64,000 nt of DNA from an uncultured Roseibium sp. (GTDB lineage Bacteria; Pseudomonadota; Alphaproteobacteria; Rhizobiales; Stappiaceae), in assembly GCF_947494555.1 (NCBI RefSeq), contig NZ_CANLVF010000001.1:1798001-1862000 (forward strand). Direction: 5' to 3'. A program made the translations under genes and the position numbers. The stretch's first letter is position 1. Each line of letters starts with the position of its first letter. The notes beneath the pieces are model-generated. The model ran no database searches. It saw only the letters and a program-made list of their open reading frames with translations, and had not been told where the DNA came from. Shown here in pieces: positions 1 through 9,993 of the stretch.

Positions 1-595
1 CGCCAATCGCGCGCGCCTTTTCGATCATGGGCGGTGTAATGTCGAGGCCGCGCGCTTCAAGCACCAGCGGAATGATGGCAAGGCGTGCCGCCAGGTCGTG
101 CCCGGTGTCCTGAGCGGCCTCCCAGAGGCCATCATGCGCCGGAAAATCGCCATAAGCGGCTCCCAGTTTTGCCAGACGGTCCTGCAGCATCGAGAAATGT
201 TTCGCTTCTTCAAGACCGACACGCACCCAGTCGTCATAATAAGAGCGTGGCAGCCGTACGTCTGCGAAACGACCGATCAGGTCCCAGGTAAGATCGACGG
301 CATTCAATTCTATATGTGCAAGAGAGTGGATAAGAGCCAGGCGCCCCGATTTTCCCGAAAGGCTGCGCTTCGGCATATCGCGTGGCGCTCTCAGTTCAGG
401 TTTTTGAGGGCGTCCCGGTCGGTCCGGCATGCGCCCGTCCCTTGACGGTGTACCAAGAGATATTTCACGTCGGAACCAGGCTTTAGAGACGGCATACGCC
501 AACTCGACCTTTTCTGATGTGTTTGCCGCGCGCACAATGGCCCTCGCCCCTGCCACCAGTGTTGAGGCAGAAGCATTGGCGACTTCGTCTGTCAT
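1..595 (-). CDS. Ferritin-like DUF455 family protein (3' end outside window)
   Basis: Reading down from ATG 593-595, the frame stays open for 198 codons to the window edge, so the C-terminus is missing. The visible product has a basic, proline-rich stretch around residues 45-75. It then has the helical core of DUF455 ferritin-like proteins, including LIHSLAHIELNAVDL and EEAKHFSMLQDRL, whose His and Glu residues are the expected di-metal ligands, and later a LEARGLDITP segment. DUF455 proteins are soluble four-helix-bundle proteins, possibly metal-dependent oxidases; their substrate is unknown. It lies 35 bp downstream of the peroxiredoxin gene on the same strand and may be co-transcribed with it, which would fit an oxidative-stress role (inference). 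The family call is confident; the function is not. Confidence 0.85.
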   Translation of the reverse strand, partial: MTDEVANASASTLVAGARAIVRAANTSEKVELAYAVSKAWFRREISLGTPSRDGRMPDRPGRPQKPELRAPRDMPKRSLSGKSGRLALIHSLAHIELNAVDLTWDLIGRFADVRLPRSYYDDWVRVGLEEAKHFSMLQDRLAKLGAAYGDFPAHDGLWEAAQDTGHDLAARLAIIPLVLEARGLDITPPMIEKARAIG

Positions 596-630
596 GTTTT
601 TCCCGACCGGATCGTGTTCGTTTGCCGGTT

Positions 631-1098
631 CTATAATGCGGTTGCGGCCTCAAGAACAGCGTCTGCGTGTCCGGGAACTTTCACTTTTCGCCAGATCTGG
701 GCAATCATACCGTTCTTGTCGACCAAAAAAGTCGACCGCTCCACACCCATGTACTTCTTCCCGTACATGGATTTTTCCACCCAAACGCCATAGGCCTCTG
801 CGGTTTTTGTATCGGTGTCAGCGCCAAGGCGTACCGCGAGATTGTGTTTGGCTATGAAATTGTCGTGCTTCTTTGCCGAGTCGGGTGAAATTCCGACGAT
901 GATAACTCCCAGCTTGCCGAATTCGTTGTTCAATTCGGTAAAGGCAATCGCCTCTTTGGTGCAGCCCGGTGTGTTGTCTTTCGGGTAGAAGTAAACAACC
1001 ACCGGTGCACCCTTAAGGTCGCTCAGAGATACGCGCCCGCCGCCGTCGCTCTCCAGATCGAAGTCCGGGGCTGCGTCTCCAACTGCCAGTTCCTGCAT
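631..1098 (-). CDS. bcp: Thiol peroxidase, BCP/PrxQ family
   Basis: A 155-residue cytoplasmic peroxiredoxin that reduces hydrogen peroxide and organic hydroperoxides using thioredoxin-type donors. The thioredoxin fold begins with the typical GDAAPDFDLES segment. The peroxidatic cysteine is Cys46 in PKDNTPGCTKEA. The resolving cysteine found five residues later in E. coli BCP is replaced by Ile51, and no other Cys exists in the protein, so this is a 1-Cys form that must be reduced by an external thiol. Length is normal for the family. It is the upstream member of a likely two-gene unit with the DUF455 gene and diverges from the AsmA-like gene. Confidence 0.95.
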   Translation of the reverse strand: MQELAVGDAAPDFDLESDGGGRVSLSDLKGAPVVVYFYPKDNTPGCTKEAIAFTELNNEFGKLGVIIVGISPDSAKKHDNFIAKHNLAVRLGADTDTKTAEAYGVWVEKSMYGKKYMGVERSTFLVDKNGMIAQIWRKVKVPGHADAVLEAATAL

Positions 1099-1297
1099 CG
1101 CGTCATCCTTCTGTCATATTTTGTGCGTTGTTGCGGCTACCGGGTGCTGGCGTGCACACAGCAGTCGATTTTGAGGTGGGTTTCGAATTATCATAGGTCG
1201 CGTTGCGACTCGTTCAATGCGCGCTAGAACAAGTAATTGAAACTTTGCGCTCTTCACGAGCTAAAAGGCTGGCAACAGTCAGGAGAATCGACTGAGT

Positions 1298-4200
1298 TTG
1301 TTTCGTAGATCTGGCGTCGGAAAGAGCGTGGAAAATGCTGGGATGCGGAAACGTTTTCGCAGACGGATTTGGCTTGCTTGCGCACTCGTTCTTCTGCTGG
1401 CCGCCGGTGGCACGATTGCACTCTTTGCTTCTGGCCCGGTCCCGGTTCCATTACTTGGCAGCATATTAGCGTCTCAGGGCACACGAGGTCCTGTAACGCT
1501 GTCGATAGAACGGGCAAGTCTGGACTTCACCGCGCCGGAAGGTATTGAAGTCGTGCTGGAGAACGCAGTTGTTGAGATTGCCGGACCGGCTCCGGTGACA
1601 CTCAATTTGCCCAAGCTGATGGTCCCGATGGACCGGGACGCTTTACTTTCAGGCAAATTGCGCTTTTCGGCACTCATTTTGGACAATCCCCGCATTCAGG
1701 TGAAGATGGCGGCCCGTCCAGCCAAAATTCCCGAAATCGGACCGCTCATGGAAGCGATCGACCGTACGAGCGACGTTGTTGACGATCAGTTCGCGCGGCG
1801 CGGATTGAGGCTTGTCCGCGTCAGGAATGGATCGGTAAACCTGGAAGGAAAAACTCCGCGCCGGTTTGAAGGTATCGATGCATATATAATGCGAACTGAA
1901 GATCGGATCATTAGGGCGAACGCGAAGATAACGGGAGATGTCTCTACATGGCGGCTCGAACTTGTTCGTGAAGCGGAAGAGGATGAAGCGGAAAAGACCA
2001 TTGGGGTCGTTGTAAACGGAATTACGCTTGCAGAGCTGCTTGGACCAGACGCTTTGAACAAGCAGGGCAAGGGTCTCGGGCTTCCCGCATCGGCAAAGGT
2101 AGAAACCCGCCTCGACAACGAAGGAAACTTTCTGTCGGCCAATGCCGTCGCCCGGGTTCGGAACGGCTGGTTTCAGCTGGGTAAAACAATTGTTGCGTTC
2201 GACGATGCCGCGCTGTCGCTGCTGTTCAAGGCGGGACAGGATACCATCGAGGTTACGAAATCCCATGTTATCCGCGGGAATACGCGCATCTATTTCTCCG
2301 GAAAGATAAGTCCTGGCCAAGAGGACGCAGGCGACTGGTTGATCGGACTTGATGCGGATCATCCGCAATTCGGCTCTGCGGATGTGAATGAAGCTCCCCA
2401 GATGCTGGACGGTGTGAAGTTACGTGCGCGCTTCAATCCGATAAAGAGACTGATTTCGATCGATCGCTTCGTCGCCAGGTCCGGCAAAGCCATCGCACAG
2501 TTGGTCGCGTCGGTGGAAATAACGCGCGAAGGGCCGTATGTCGCGATTGCAGCGGCTGGAGAGAACATACCCATTGCCACTGTCAAGCAGGTGTGGCCCA
2601 TCACGCTCGTGCCGCCGGCGCGCAGTTGGGTAAATGACAATATCAAGGGCGGAACAGTGCAACAGTTTTCCTATTCTGCTGCAATTCGCCCACCGGCATT
2701 CAATCATCGTGACCCGGATGCGGGCTGGTCCGGCAATGATATGGTCATGGAAATGTCATTCACGGATGGTGCCGTTACGCCCTTCGGCGCATTGCCTGAG
2801 GTCAGTGGACTTGAGGGTACGGTGCAGGTGGCCAATGAGGTGCTTACAGTCACCTCGCGCAACGGGGTGGCAGCCACGTTGGCAGGCGGTCAGGTGCAAG
2901 TTCCGGAAAGCGTTTTTGAAATTTATAATCTTCCGAAACGCGAAGGCAAAACGGCCAGCATATCGGCGAAAGTAGAGGGCGATGTCGAAAACCTCGCATC
3001 GGTTGCCAACAGTGATCCCTTGAGCATTGTCGACAGGGCAGGACTGCAGGAAGGCGGTGCAAGCGGTACCGGCAGCATCAACGTGGTGGCCCGGTTCCCG
3101 CTCGCCAAGGGCATCGACGTAGAGGACATCGACTGGCGGGCGACCGGTGAGCTCGCAAGTTTCACCGATACCAACCCGATCATGGGCCGGACGATAGAAA
3201 ATGCGGATGTCCAGATAGACGCAAACCCTGACCAGGTTGCGATTACCGGCAACGGAAGACTGGATGGTTTGGCCGCAGATATTGATCTGATTGTGCCACT
3301 TGGCGAGTCAGGTGTTGCTGGCAAGCAGGATGTTGTTGTCTCTGTAACTGCCAAGCAGCTGAAGGAAAAGGGTATAGATCTCACGGCATTTCTGGACGGT
3401 GACCTCGTTTTGAGTGTGACCGGTGTAAGCGACGGTCAGAAATTCTCGGTCAATCTGCAGAAAAGTGAAATCGTCCTTCATGCACTTGGATGGCGGAAGG
3501 CAAAGGGTGTTCCGGCAAAAGCGACCTTCAAACTCACGGAGACAGAAGACGTTCAGCTGGTTCGTGATTTCAATTTGTCCCTGGAGGGGGCGACAGTTTC
3601 GGGTTCAATGCGCCTTTCAAATGCTGGCGAGCTGATCGATGCGTCGTTCGATACTTTCAGACTGCGGCCCGGAGATGATGCAGATGTCGACATCAAACGG
3701 ACAGCGGACGGACGCTACGACATCATTTTTTCAGGGGCGGCATTCGACGGTCGCGGCCTGATCCAAAGCCTGACAAGCCCAGGTGGCAGCCAGGGCGCGG
3801 GTGATTTTTCTGAAGGCGCGCGAATTGCGGCTTCCATCGACCGGGTCACGGGCTTCAACAAGCAGACACTGCTGAATTTTACGGGAAAGATTGAGACTGG
3901 CCGCAAGGGTCTGCGCACCGCCGATATCAACGGAAAAATCAACGGGCAGTCCGATTTTGAATTCAAGGTCAGTGAACAGGGTGCCAGCCAGATCGCTACA
4001 GGACGGTTTGCCGATACCGGTGCGACCTTGAAGTTTCTGGACTTTTACGAACGCATGGAAGGTGGCCGGGGCATTCTCAGCGTTGCGATGGCTGACGAAG
4101 ACAGCTGGGCTGGTGACTTTAAGGTTCGATCACTCCGCATTACCGAAGATCCCGCCATCAAAAGCATAAGGGAGCGCGAGCGCAACAACCTTGACCCCGA

Positions 4201-4588
4201 CAATCCTATTTCGACCAAACGCACGTCAGACGGGACTGCAAATTTCGAAACGATGGATATCAATTTCACGCGCGAAGGCGATGTAATGACCATCATCCGT
4301 GGCGCTCTTCAGGGAAATGTGCTGGGTGGGACAGTGAGCGGCACGGTCAACCTGACGGAACAGACGTTGAGTTTGAGCGGAACTTTCGTTCCTATCTACG
4401 CTCTCAACAATTTCTTCGCGAAGATACCGATCCTGGGATTTGCTTTGGGAGGCAACTCGGGAGAAGGCTTGATCGGAGTAACCTACCGCCTGACCGGTTC
4501 CGTGTCGGATCCGGTCCTGACCGTCAATCCGATTTCCGCGATTGCGCCGGGTATTTTCAGGAAGATGTTTGAATTCCAGGCGAACTGA
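1298..4588 (+). CDS. AsmA-like / DUF3971 (YhdP-type) envelope protein
   Basis: A 1096-residue protein. A basic start (KRFRRRIW) is followed by one transmembrane segment (about residues 21-43, LACALVLLLAAGGTIALF), and then a very long periplasmic beta-rich region of the DUF3971/AsmA_2 type. Relatives such as YhdP and TamB form long hydrophobic grooves implicated in moving phospholipids between the two membranes. The C-terminal part, with ALNNFFAKIPILGFALGG and a final VNPISAIAPGIFRKMFEF, is typical of the family. The TTG at 1298 has AGGAG at 1281-1285; ATG 1343, just before the basic stretch, is an alternative start. It is monocistronic, ending at a hairpin shared with convergent tyrS. Confidence 0.88.
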   Translation: MFRRSGVGKSVENAGMRKRFRRRIWLACALVLLLAAGGTIALFASGPVPVPLLGSILASQGTRGPVTLSIERASLDFTAPEGIEVVLENAVVEIAGPAPVTLNLPKLMVPMDRDALLSGKLRFSALILDNPRIQVKMAARPAKIPEIGPLMEAIDRTSDVVDDQFARRGLRLVRVRNGSVNLEGKTPRRFEGIDAYIMRTEDRIIRANAKITGDVSTWRLELVREAEEDEAEKTIGVVVNGITLAELLGPDALNKQGKGLGLPASAKVETRLDNEGNFLSANAVARVRNGWFQLGKTIVAFDDAALSLLFKAGQDTIEVTKSHVIRGNTRIYFSGKISPGQEDAGDWLIGLDADHPQFGSADVNEAPQMLDGVKLRARFNPIKRLISIDRFVARSGKAIAQLVASVEITREGPYVAIAAAGENIPIATVKQVWPITLVPPARSWVNDNIKGGTVQQFSYSAAIRPPAFNHRDPDAGWSGNDMVMEMSFTDGAVTPFGALPEVSGLEGTVQVANEVLTVTSRNGVAATLAGGQVQVPESVFEIYNLPKREGKTASISAKVEGDVENLASVANSDPLSIVDRAGLQEGGASGTGSINVVARFPLAKGIDVEDIDWRATGELASFTDTNPIMGRTIENADVQIDANPDQVAITGNGRLDGLAADIDLIVPLGESGVAGKQDVVVSVTAKQLKEKGIDLTAFLDGDLVLSVTGVSDGQKFSVNLQKSEIVLHALGWRKAKGVPAKATFKLTETEDVQLVRDFNLSLEGATVSGSMRLSNAGELIDASFDTFRLRPGDDADVDIKRTADGRYDIIFSGAAFDGRGLIQSLTSPGGSQGAGDFSEGARIAASIDRVTGFNKQTLLNFTGKIETGRKGLRTADINGKINGQSDFEFKVSEQGASQIATGRFADTGATLKFLDFYERMEGGRGILSVAMADEDSWAGDFKVRSLRITEDPAIKSIRERERNNLDPDNPISTKRTSDGTANFETMDINFTREGDVMTIIRGALQGNVLGGTVSGTVNLTEQTLSLSGTFVPIYALNNFFAKIPILGFALGGNSGEGLIGVTYRLTGSVSDPVLTVNPISAIAPGIFRKMFEFQAN

Positions 4589-4590
4589 AC

Positions 4591-4610
4591 GACCGGTCTT
4601 GGGACCGGTC
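4591..4610. terminator. Bidirectional hairpin between the AsmA-like gene and tyrS
   Basis: GACCGGTC, loop TTGG, GACCGGTC forms a perfect 8-bp stem just after the AsmA-like stop codon and just past the tyrS 3' end. It is followed by ATTCTT on the plus strand. The T-run is weak, so termination may be only partial. Confidence 0.5.
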
Positions 4611-4634
4611 ATTCTTGCCCAGATCGGACCGGGA

Positions 4635-5888
4635 TCAGACCGGCTTTAAAAGCACGTGCTTTTTCTTGCCAAGCGACAGTTTGATTATCCCGTCGCCGGT
4701 GATGTCTGCGGACGAAAGCTGGCGCCGGTCGTTGCTCTCGTTCTTGTCGTTGATCTTGACCGCTCCGCCCTTGATGTTACGGCGGACATCACCGTTCGAG
4801 GCGCAAAGGCCTGCAGTGACGAACGCACTCAAGACCCCGAGGCCTTCTTCCAGTTCGGCTTTGGGTATCTCGATGGTTGGCAAGCCTTCTGCCGATTGGC
4901 CCTCTTCGAACGCTTTCCGCGCTGTTTCCGCAGCAGCTTCCGCCTTCTGGCGCCCGTGTATGAGCGTGGTTGCTTCAGTGGCCAGTACCTTTTTGGCTTC
5001 GTTGATTTCAGATCCTTCAAGAGTGGCAAGACGGGAAATCTCGTCCATCGGCAGGACTGTAAACAGCTTCAGGAAGCGTTCGATATCCGCATCCTCAGTG
5101 TTGCGCCAGTATTGCCAATAGTCATAGGCGGACAATTGTTCTTCGTTCAGCCATACAGCGCCGGCTGCTGTCTTGCCCATTTTGGCACCTGAAGCCGTGG
5201 TCAGAAGCGGAGAGGTCAGCGCGAAGGCTTCCGTTTCAGTGAGCCGGCGTACAAGGTCGGTGCCTGATAGAATGTTACCCCATTGGTCCGACCCTCCCAT
5301 TTGCAGCCGGCAGCCGGTCCGGCGGTAGAGCTCAAGAAAATCGTAACCCTGCAAAAGCATGTAGTTGAATTCCAGGAAGGACAAATGCTGCTCGCGTTCC
5401 AGGCGCAAGCGAACAGAGTCCCTCTGGATCATCTGATTGACGGAAAAATGACGTCCGATCTCACGCAGAAAATCCACGTAGTTTAGTTTCAGCAACCAGT
5501 CGGCATTGTCCAGCATGACGGCGTCGGTCGGCCCGTCGCCGAAATGCAGGAGTTTTTCAAAAACCTTGCGAATGCCGGCCTTGTTTTCCTCGATAATTTC
5601 CTCTGTGAGGATCTTTCGGCTTTCGTCCTTGCCGGACGGGTCGCCGACCCGGGTCGTTCCACCGCCCATGAGCGCGATCGGGCGATGACCTGTTTGCTGA
5701 AACCAGTGAAGCATCATTATCGGCACGAGGGAGCCCGCGTGAAGACTGGGCGCCGTGCAGTCAAAGCCGATATACGCGGTAACACATTCTTTCGAACACA
5801 ATTCGTCGAGCCCCTGGGGATCGGAAATCTGATGAATGAAACCCCGTTCCGAGAGAACGTTCAGGAAGTCCGATTTGAACTCACGCAT
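4635..5888 (-). CDS. tyrS: Tyrosyl-tRNA synthetase
   Basis: Charges tRNA-Tyr with tyrosine in the cytoplasm. The 417-residue product has the class I catalytic fold with the HIGH-type motif HAGS (residues 50-53), the tyrosine-binding GSDQWGNI (199-206), the KMSKS-type loop KMGKT (236-240), and a C-terminal S4-like RNA-binding domain ending in [13 protein letters not shown]. The frame is open for 47 codons upstream, but that stretch is Arg/Thr-rich and unlike any TyrRS. The ATG at 5886-5888 gives the normal family start [16 protein letters not shown] and a normal length. It converges with the AsmA-like gene. Confidence 0.97.
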   Translation of the reverse strand: MREFKSDFLNVLSERGFIHQISDPQGLDELCSKECVTAYIGFDCTAPSLHAGSLVPIMMLHWFQQTGHRPIALMGGGTTRVGDPSGKDESRKILTEEIIEENKAGIRKVFEKLLHFGDGPTDAVMLDNADWLLKLNYVDFLREIGRHFSVNQMIQRDSVRLRLEREQHLSFLEFNYMLLQGYDFLELYRRTGCRLQMGGSDQWGNILSGTDLVRRLTETEAFALTSPLLTTASGAKMGKTAAGAVWLNEEQLSAYDYWQYWRNTEDADIERFLKLFTVLPMDEISRLATLEGSEINEAKKVLATEATTLIHGRQKAEAAAETARKAFEEGQSAEGLPTIEIPKAELEEGLGVLSAFVTAGLCASNGDVRRNIKGGAVKINDKNESNDRRQLSSADITGDGIIKLSLGKKKHVLLKPV

Positions 5889-5944
5889 TGTGGTGTCCGT
5901 GCCTGTCTGTTGTGTTCGCCGGCTGGCTGTTCTTCGGACGTGCT

Positions 5945-6355
5945 CTAGCGCGTGGCTGGCGCGTTGTAAATTGCAGACAGACGAAAATCGGGTCTGTTCT
6001 GACCCGACCCTTTGCCAACGCTGCAACATGGTTCCTGTTGTGAGACGGCAGCGATCGTTTCAGTCAGACCATCCCCGGGCACTGCCTCAATCGGGTGTCG
6101 GACCCGCACCAGGAACCTCATGCATTGATAATTGAGTTCGCCTTGTTCCCAAGAAATGCGCTGGTTTTCCGAAAGCGTGCGCAGAACGGATTCATCGAGC
6201 AGGGCCTGGCAGTCTGCATCTGACTGAAAGGTTCCTTCATCCAGGACCGGCTGGACGTTCTGTCCTGTCAGTGTCTGTATGGATACGGCAAGTATCGCCC
6301 AATCTTGGTTTTCGGGTTTTGTTGTGATTGCGGCTCTTTTAACGGCTTTTTTGGC
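5945..6355 (-). other. Open frame without a clear start: degenerate or unusual small gene upstream of tyrS
   Basis: On the minus strand, a frame stays open for 136 codons from just after a stop at 6356-6358 to the TAG at 5945-5947. It reads like protein (NQDWAILAVSIQTLTGQNVQP, then a charged DEGTFQSDADCQALLDESVL, then RISWEQGELNYQCMRFLVRV). There is no ATG, GTG or TTG before an internal ATG near 6120, which would give only about 58 residues. It may be a decayed gene, a gene with a rare start codon, or chance. The rest of the 584-bp gap between tyrS and the small exported protein gene shows nothing else. Confidence 0.25.
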
Positions 6356-6472
6356 TCATTCCCGCGAATGTGACTTTGCGTGATGGCTATCACAGCGGCG
6401 TGAGGCGGCTGAGCGTAAGGTTGTTTCATCAGCAAGAGAGAGACTTCTGAAGATCAGTTGAGAGGAACCGTT

Positions 6473-6742
6473 ATGTTTCGTAAATTTGCTATTGCCGCCG
6501 TAACCGTTGCCACCGTCGCGACCGCGGCCGTAACCATTGCCCCGTCCGAAGCCCATGCTAAAAACCGTGCCGGTGCTGTCGCTGCAGGCGCAATCATCGG
6601 ACTTGCCGCAGGTGCGATTATCGCTTCCCAGGCACAGCCGCGTTACTACCAGCCGGTTCGTTGCCACAACCAGCCGATCCGCCGCTGGAGCCCTTATCAG
6701 CGTCAGTACGTCGTCGTTGGATACCGCCAGGTCTGTTATTGA
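6473..6742 (+). CDS. Small exported glycine/alanine-rich protein
   Basis: An 89-residue product with a clear signal peptide (MFRKFAIAAVTVATVATAAV, cleavage after SEAHA) and a mature part with a small hydrophobic glycine/alanine segment (AGAVAAGAIIGLAAGAIIAS). The C-terminal tail is rich in Tyr, Arg and Gln and contains two Cys that could form a disulfide (RCHNQ and the final QVCY). AGAGGA at 6461-6466 is a good ribosome site for ATG 6473. Such short BA14K-like or glycine-zipper exported proteins are common in Hyphomicrobiales and have no assigned role. It is monocistronic with its own strong terminator. Confidence 0.75.
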   Translation: MFRKFAIAAVTVATVATAAVTIAPSEAHAKNRAGAVAAGAIIGLAAGAIIASQAQPRYYQPVRCHNQPIRRWSPYQRQYVVVGYRQVCY

Positions 6743-6792
6743 TCTGAGCGAGGTGCAGGGTTTGCCTGCGAAAACTCAGAGCATAACGAAGA

Positions 6793-6813
6793 GCCTCCTT
6801 CGGGAGGCTTTTT
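6793..6813 (+). terminator. Rho-independent terminator of the small exported protein gene
   Basis: GCCTCC, loop TTCG, GGAGGC (6793-6808) followed by TTTTTC: a classic tetraloop terminator about 50 bp after the stop codon. Confidence 0.9.
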
Positions 6814-6880
6814 CGTATTGAGCAACTTTCAATTATCGCATTCAATACCGCGCATTCCTAACCTTCACTTGCGGTATCTC

Positions 6881-7918
6881 ATGTCTTCACTGCTTTTTTC
6901 CCCGGCACGTTCAAAGGGCCTTTCCTGCGGCGATTTGCAACCTGGACCGGGAAACAAGATCACGGATGTTGAAGGTGTGACGGTTGGTCACCGGACGGTG
7001 TGGGAAGGCGACATCAGAACCGGGTTCACAGCCGTTCTGCCGCATCAGGGCAACCTTTTTCTGGACAAGCTGCCAGCTGCTGCCGACGTCATCAACGGAT
7101 TTGGCAAGAGTGCCGGACTGATCCAGGTGGAGGAACTCGGGACACTGGAAACGCCCATTCTTCTCACCAATACCTTCGCTGTGGGCACCGGGATTAATGC
7201 TCTGGTCAGGCGGGAACTTTCCATCAACCCGGACATTGACCGCTCCGGTGGGACTGTCAATCCGGTCGTGATGGAGTGCAACGACGGATATCTTAGCGAC
7301 ATCAACGCAATGGTCTTGAGCGAAGCGGACGCTTTCGCCGCGTTGGATACGGCTGCGAACGATTTTGAGCAGGGCAGCGTTGGTGCCGGAACAGGAATGA
7401 GCGCGTTCGGTTTCAAGGGCGGTATTGGCTCCGCATCGCGCGTTATCGAGCTGGGTGGTCGCTCCTTTACGCTCGGAACCCTTGTCCAGGCCAATTTCGG
7501 CAAACCGGGTGACCTTATCCTTCCGGGCGGTCGCAAGCCTCGCCCTGAGGATCCCGGACAGAGCGAAGAACGTGGCTCGGTGATCATAATTATTGCAACC
7601 GATGTACCGCTGGAAAGCCGTCAGTTGAAGCGGGTCGCGAGGCGCGCCGCCGCCGGGCTCGGCCGGCTCGGAGCATTTTACGGCAACGGCAGCGGCGACA
7701 TTGCCCTGGCATTTTCCACTGCGCAAAAACTTCCACATTTCAACGATGGCGATTTCATCGCGCGCGATGTGCTGCAGGAAGACAAGATTGATGTTCTGTT
7801 CAAGGCAGTGGCAGAGACCACTCAAGAGGCCGTGCTCAATGCGATGATCGCGTCGCCGGCGATGACCGGCTTCAAGGGCAGGCACCGACCGTCATTGGCA
7901 GACTGGCTTGACGCCTAG
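6881..7918 (+). CDS. P1 family (S58) aminopeptidase, DmpA/BapA-like
   Basis: A 345-residue member of the self-processing N-terminal-nucleophile hydrolases that includes the L-aminopeptidase/D-esterase DmpA and beta-aminopeptidases. The family fingerprints are ITDVEGVTVGH near the N-terminus, the VGAGTGM region, and the autoprocessing site GGIGSASR (residues 180-187), where cleavage before Ser184 would expose the nucleophile. A late GDIALAFST motif is also typical. No signal peptide is visible, so it is probably cytoplasmic. A TTG 63 bp upstream is in frame, but that extension would start at the preceding terminator; ATG 6881 gives the family-standard start. The physiological substrate cannot be inferred from context. 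Confidence 0.88.
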   Translation: MSSLLFSPARSKGLSCGDLQPGPGNKITDVEGVTVGHRTVWEGDIRTGFTAVLPHQGNLFLDKLPAAADVINGFGKSAGLIQVEELGTLETPILLTNTFAVGTGINALVRRELSINPDIDRSGGTVNPVVMECNDGYLSDINAMVLSEADAFAALDTAANDFEQGSVGAGTGMSAFGFKGGIGSASRVIELGGRSFTLGTLVQANFGKPGDLILPGGRKPRPEDPGQSEERGSVIIIIATDVPLESRQLKRVARRAAAGLGRLGAFYGNGSGDIALAFSTAQKLPHFNDGDFIARDVLQEDKIDVLFKAVAETTQEAVLNAMIASPAMTGFKGRHRPSLADWLDA

Positions 7919-7940
7919 AGTCACGCTCCCAGCAACAAAA

Positions 7941-7970
7941 AACCCCGGCCGATTGGCCGGGGTTTCTTTT
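7941..7970. terminator. Bidirectional terminator between the peptidase gene and glnA
   Basis: AACCCCGGCC, loop GATT, GGCCGGGGTT is a perfect 10-bp stem flanked by A-rich sequence on the left and TTCTTTT on the right. It can serve both the peptidase gene (+) and glnA (-), which ends at 7990. Confidence 0.9.
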
Positions 7971-7989
7971 CCAACAAGAACGATTGTTC

Positions 7990-9399
7990 TTAGACGGAAT
8001 AGTACATGTCGAATTCGACCGGATGCGGGGTCATTTCGAAACGCTCGACTTCTTCCATCTTCAGTTCGATGTATGCATCGATCTGATCGTCGTCGAACAC
8101 GCCGCCGGCTTTCAGGAAGTCGCGGTCGGCATCGACGGATTCAAGTGCTTCGCGCAGGGAACCGCAAACAGTCGGGATTTCGGCCAACTCTTCAGCAGGC
8201 AGATCATAAAGGTTCTTGTCCATGGCATCGCCCGGATGGATCTTGTTCTTGATACCGTCAAGGCCAGCCATCAGCAGTGCGGAGAAGCACAGATACGGGT
8301 TGGCAGTCGGATCCGGGAAGCGAACCTCAACGCGCTTTGCTTTTGGCGAAGCGGTGAACGGAATGCGGCAGGACGCAGACCTGTTACGCGAGGAGTAGGC
8401 CAGAAGAACCGGAGCCTCGTAACCCGGCACCAGACGCTTGTAGGAGTTGGTCGACGGGTTGGTGAACGCGTTCAGCGCCTTTGCGTGTTTCAGAATTCCG
8501 CCGATGAAGTAAAGGCAGGTCTCGGACAAGTCGGCGTACTGATTTCCGGCAAAGACCGGCTCGCCGCCGTTCCAGATGGAAAGGTGGCAGTGCATGCCCG
8601 TGCCGTTGTCGCCAAAGACCGGCTTAGGCATGAACGTTGACGTTTTGCCGTAAGCGTGAGCGACCTGGTGAACGACGTATTTGTAGACCTGCATGTTGTC
8701 GGCACAAGAGGTCAGTTTCTCGAATTTCATGCCGAGTTCATGCTGAGCTGACGCCACTTCATGGTGATGCTTTTCAGTCGGTACACCCATTTCGCCCATG
8801 ACGGAGAGCATTTCGGAGCGGATGTCCTGTGCACTGTCCACCGGAGGTACCGGGAAATAGCCGCCCTTCGTGCGCGGACGGTGGCCGAGGTTTCCGGTCT
8901 CGTATTCAGAACCCATGTTGGACGGCAGTTCGGAGCTGTCCAGGATGAAGCCCGTGTTATAGGGGTCCGCAGTGAAGCGAACGTCGTCGAACATAAAGAA
9001 TTCGGCTTCCGGACCGATAAAGATCGTATCACCGAAACCGCCGGATTTGACGTATGCTTCCGCCTTCTTGGCAGTCATGCGCGGATCGCGATTGTAGCCT
9101 TCACCCGTGATCGGATCGATGATGTCGCAGAAAATCGCCATGGTGGACTGTGCGAAAAACGGGTCCATATGGGCAGATTCAGGATCGAGGATCAGCATCA
9201 TGTCGGACTCGTTGATGGCCTTCCAGCCGGCAATGGACGAGCCGTCAAAAGCAACGCCTTCAGCAAACATGTCTTCATCAACAAGCGCAACGTCCATTGT
9301 CACGTGCTGCATCTTTCCGCGCGGGTCGGTAAAGCGCAGGTCGACGAATTTCACGTCCTTTTCCTGAATCTCCTTCAGGACGTCAGCGGCAGTGGTCAT
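7990..9399 (-). CDS. glnA: Glutamine synthetase type I
   Basis: Condenses glutamate and ammonia to glutamine with ATP; it is a cytoplasmic dodecamer and the main ammonium assimilation step. The 469-residue product has the latch FDGSSIAGW, the [19 protein letters not shown] region, the metal-binding [10 protein letters not shown], the ATP/glutamate-site NRSASCRIP, and the adenylylation tyrosine in [12 protein letters not shown], so it should be regulated by GlnE. Two in-frame starts exist; the ATG at 9397-9399 is preferred because AAAGGGATGG lies at a proper distance and it gives the classical length. It sits 125 bp downstream of glnB in the standard alphaproteobacterial glnB-glnA operon. Confidence 0.98.
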   Translation of the reverse strand: MTTAADVLKEIQEKDVKFVDLRFTDPRGKMQHVTMDVALVDEDMFAEGVAFDGSSIAGWKAINESDMMLILDPESAHMDPFFAQSTMAIFCDIIDPITGEGYNRDPRMTAKKAEAYVKSGGFGDTIFIGPEAEFFMFDDVRFTADPYNTGFILDSSELPSNMGSEYETGNLGHRPRTKGGYFPVPPVDSAQDIRSEMLSVMGEMGVPTEKHHHEVASAQHELGMKFEKLTSCADNMQVYKYVVHQVAHAYGKTSTFMPKPVFGDNGTGMHCHLSIWNGGEPVFAGNQYADLSETCLYFIGGILKHAKALNAFTNPSTNSYKRLVPGYEAPVLLAYSSRNRSASCRIPFTASPKAKRVEVRFPDPTANPYLCFSALLMAGLDGIKNKIHPGDAMDKNLYDLPAEELAEIPTVCGSLREALESVDADRDFLKAGGVFDDDQIDAYIELKMEEVERFEMTPHPVEFDMYYSV

Positions 9400-9524
9400 T
9401 ATGTCCATCCCTTTGATTATCTTGTGAACGGTTGGGTTTTGGTCCGAGCCTTCAGAGGCGTTGGTATTTCTCTGTGTGGTAAGGCCGGGGTTCAGATCAC
9501 CGGCGGATGCCGGAATTAGGTGGG

Positions 9525-9947
<423 letters not shown>

Positions 9948-9976
9948 TTACCGGCGTAAACCGATGTGTCGTCCTT

Positions 9977-9993
9977 AGCATGATGCATGCCAA
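9977..9993 (-). promoter_or_regulatory. Candidate sigma-54 (RpoN) promoter for glnB-glnA
   Basis: On the minus strand the sequence TTGGCATGCATCATGCT keeps the invariant GG and GC elements at the exact RpoN spacing (consensus YTGGCACGrNNNTTGCW). Transcription would start about 100 bp before glnB. Upstream, at about 10097-10139, a loose inverted repeat of the type GCACAATTTTTG...CAAAAATTATGC could be an NtrC site. This fits known nitrogen control of glnBA. Apart from these sites, the 367-bp gap between glnB and the NAD(P)HX repair gene shows nothing else. Confidence 0.6.

Noticed and set aside
5889..6029. N-terminal extension of TyrRS by 47 residues
   Set aside because: Arg/Thr-rich, unlike TyrRS; the start at 5888 gives the canonical protein.
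6911..7885. Minus-strand frame of 324 codons
   Set aside because: Complete shadow of the P1 peptidase gene, whose motifs are unambiguous.
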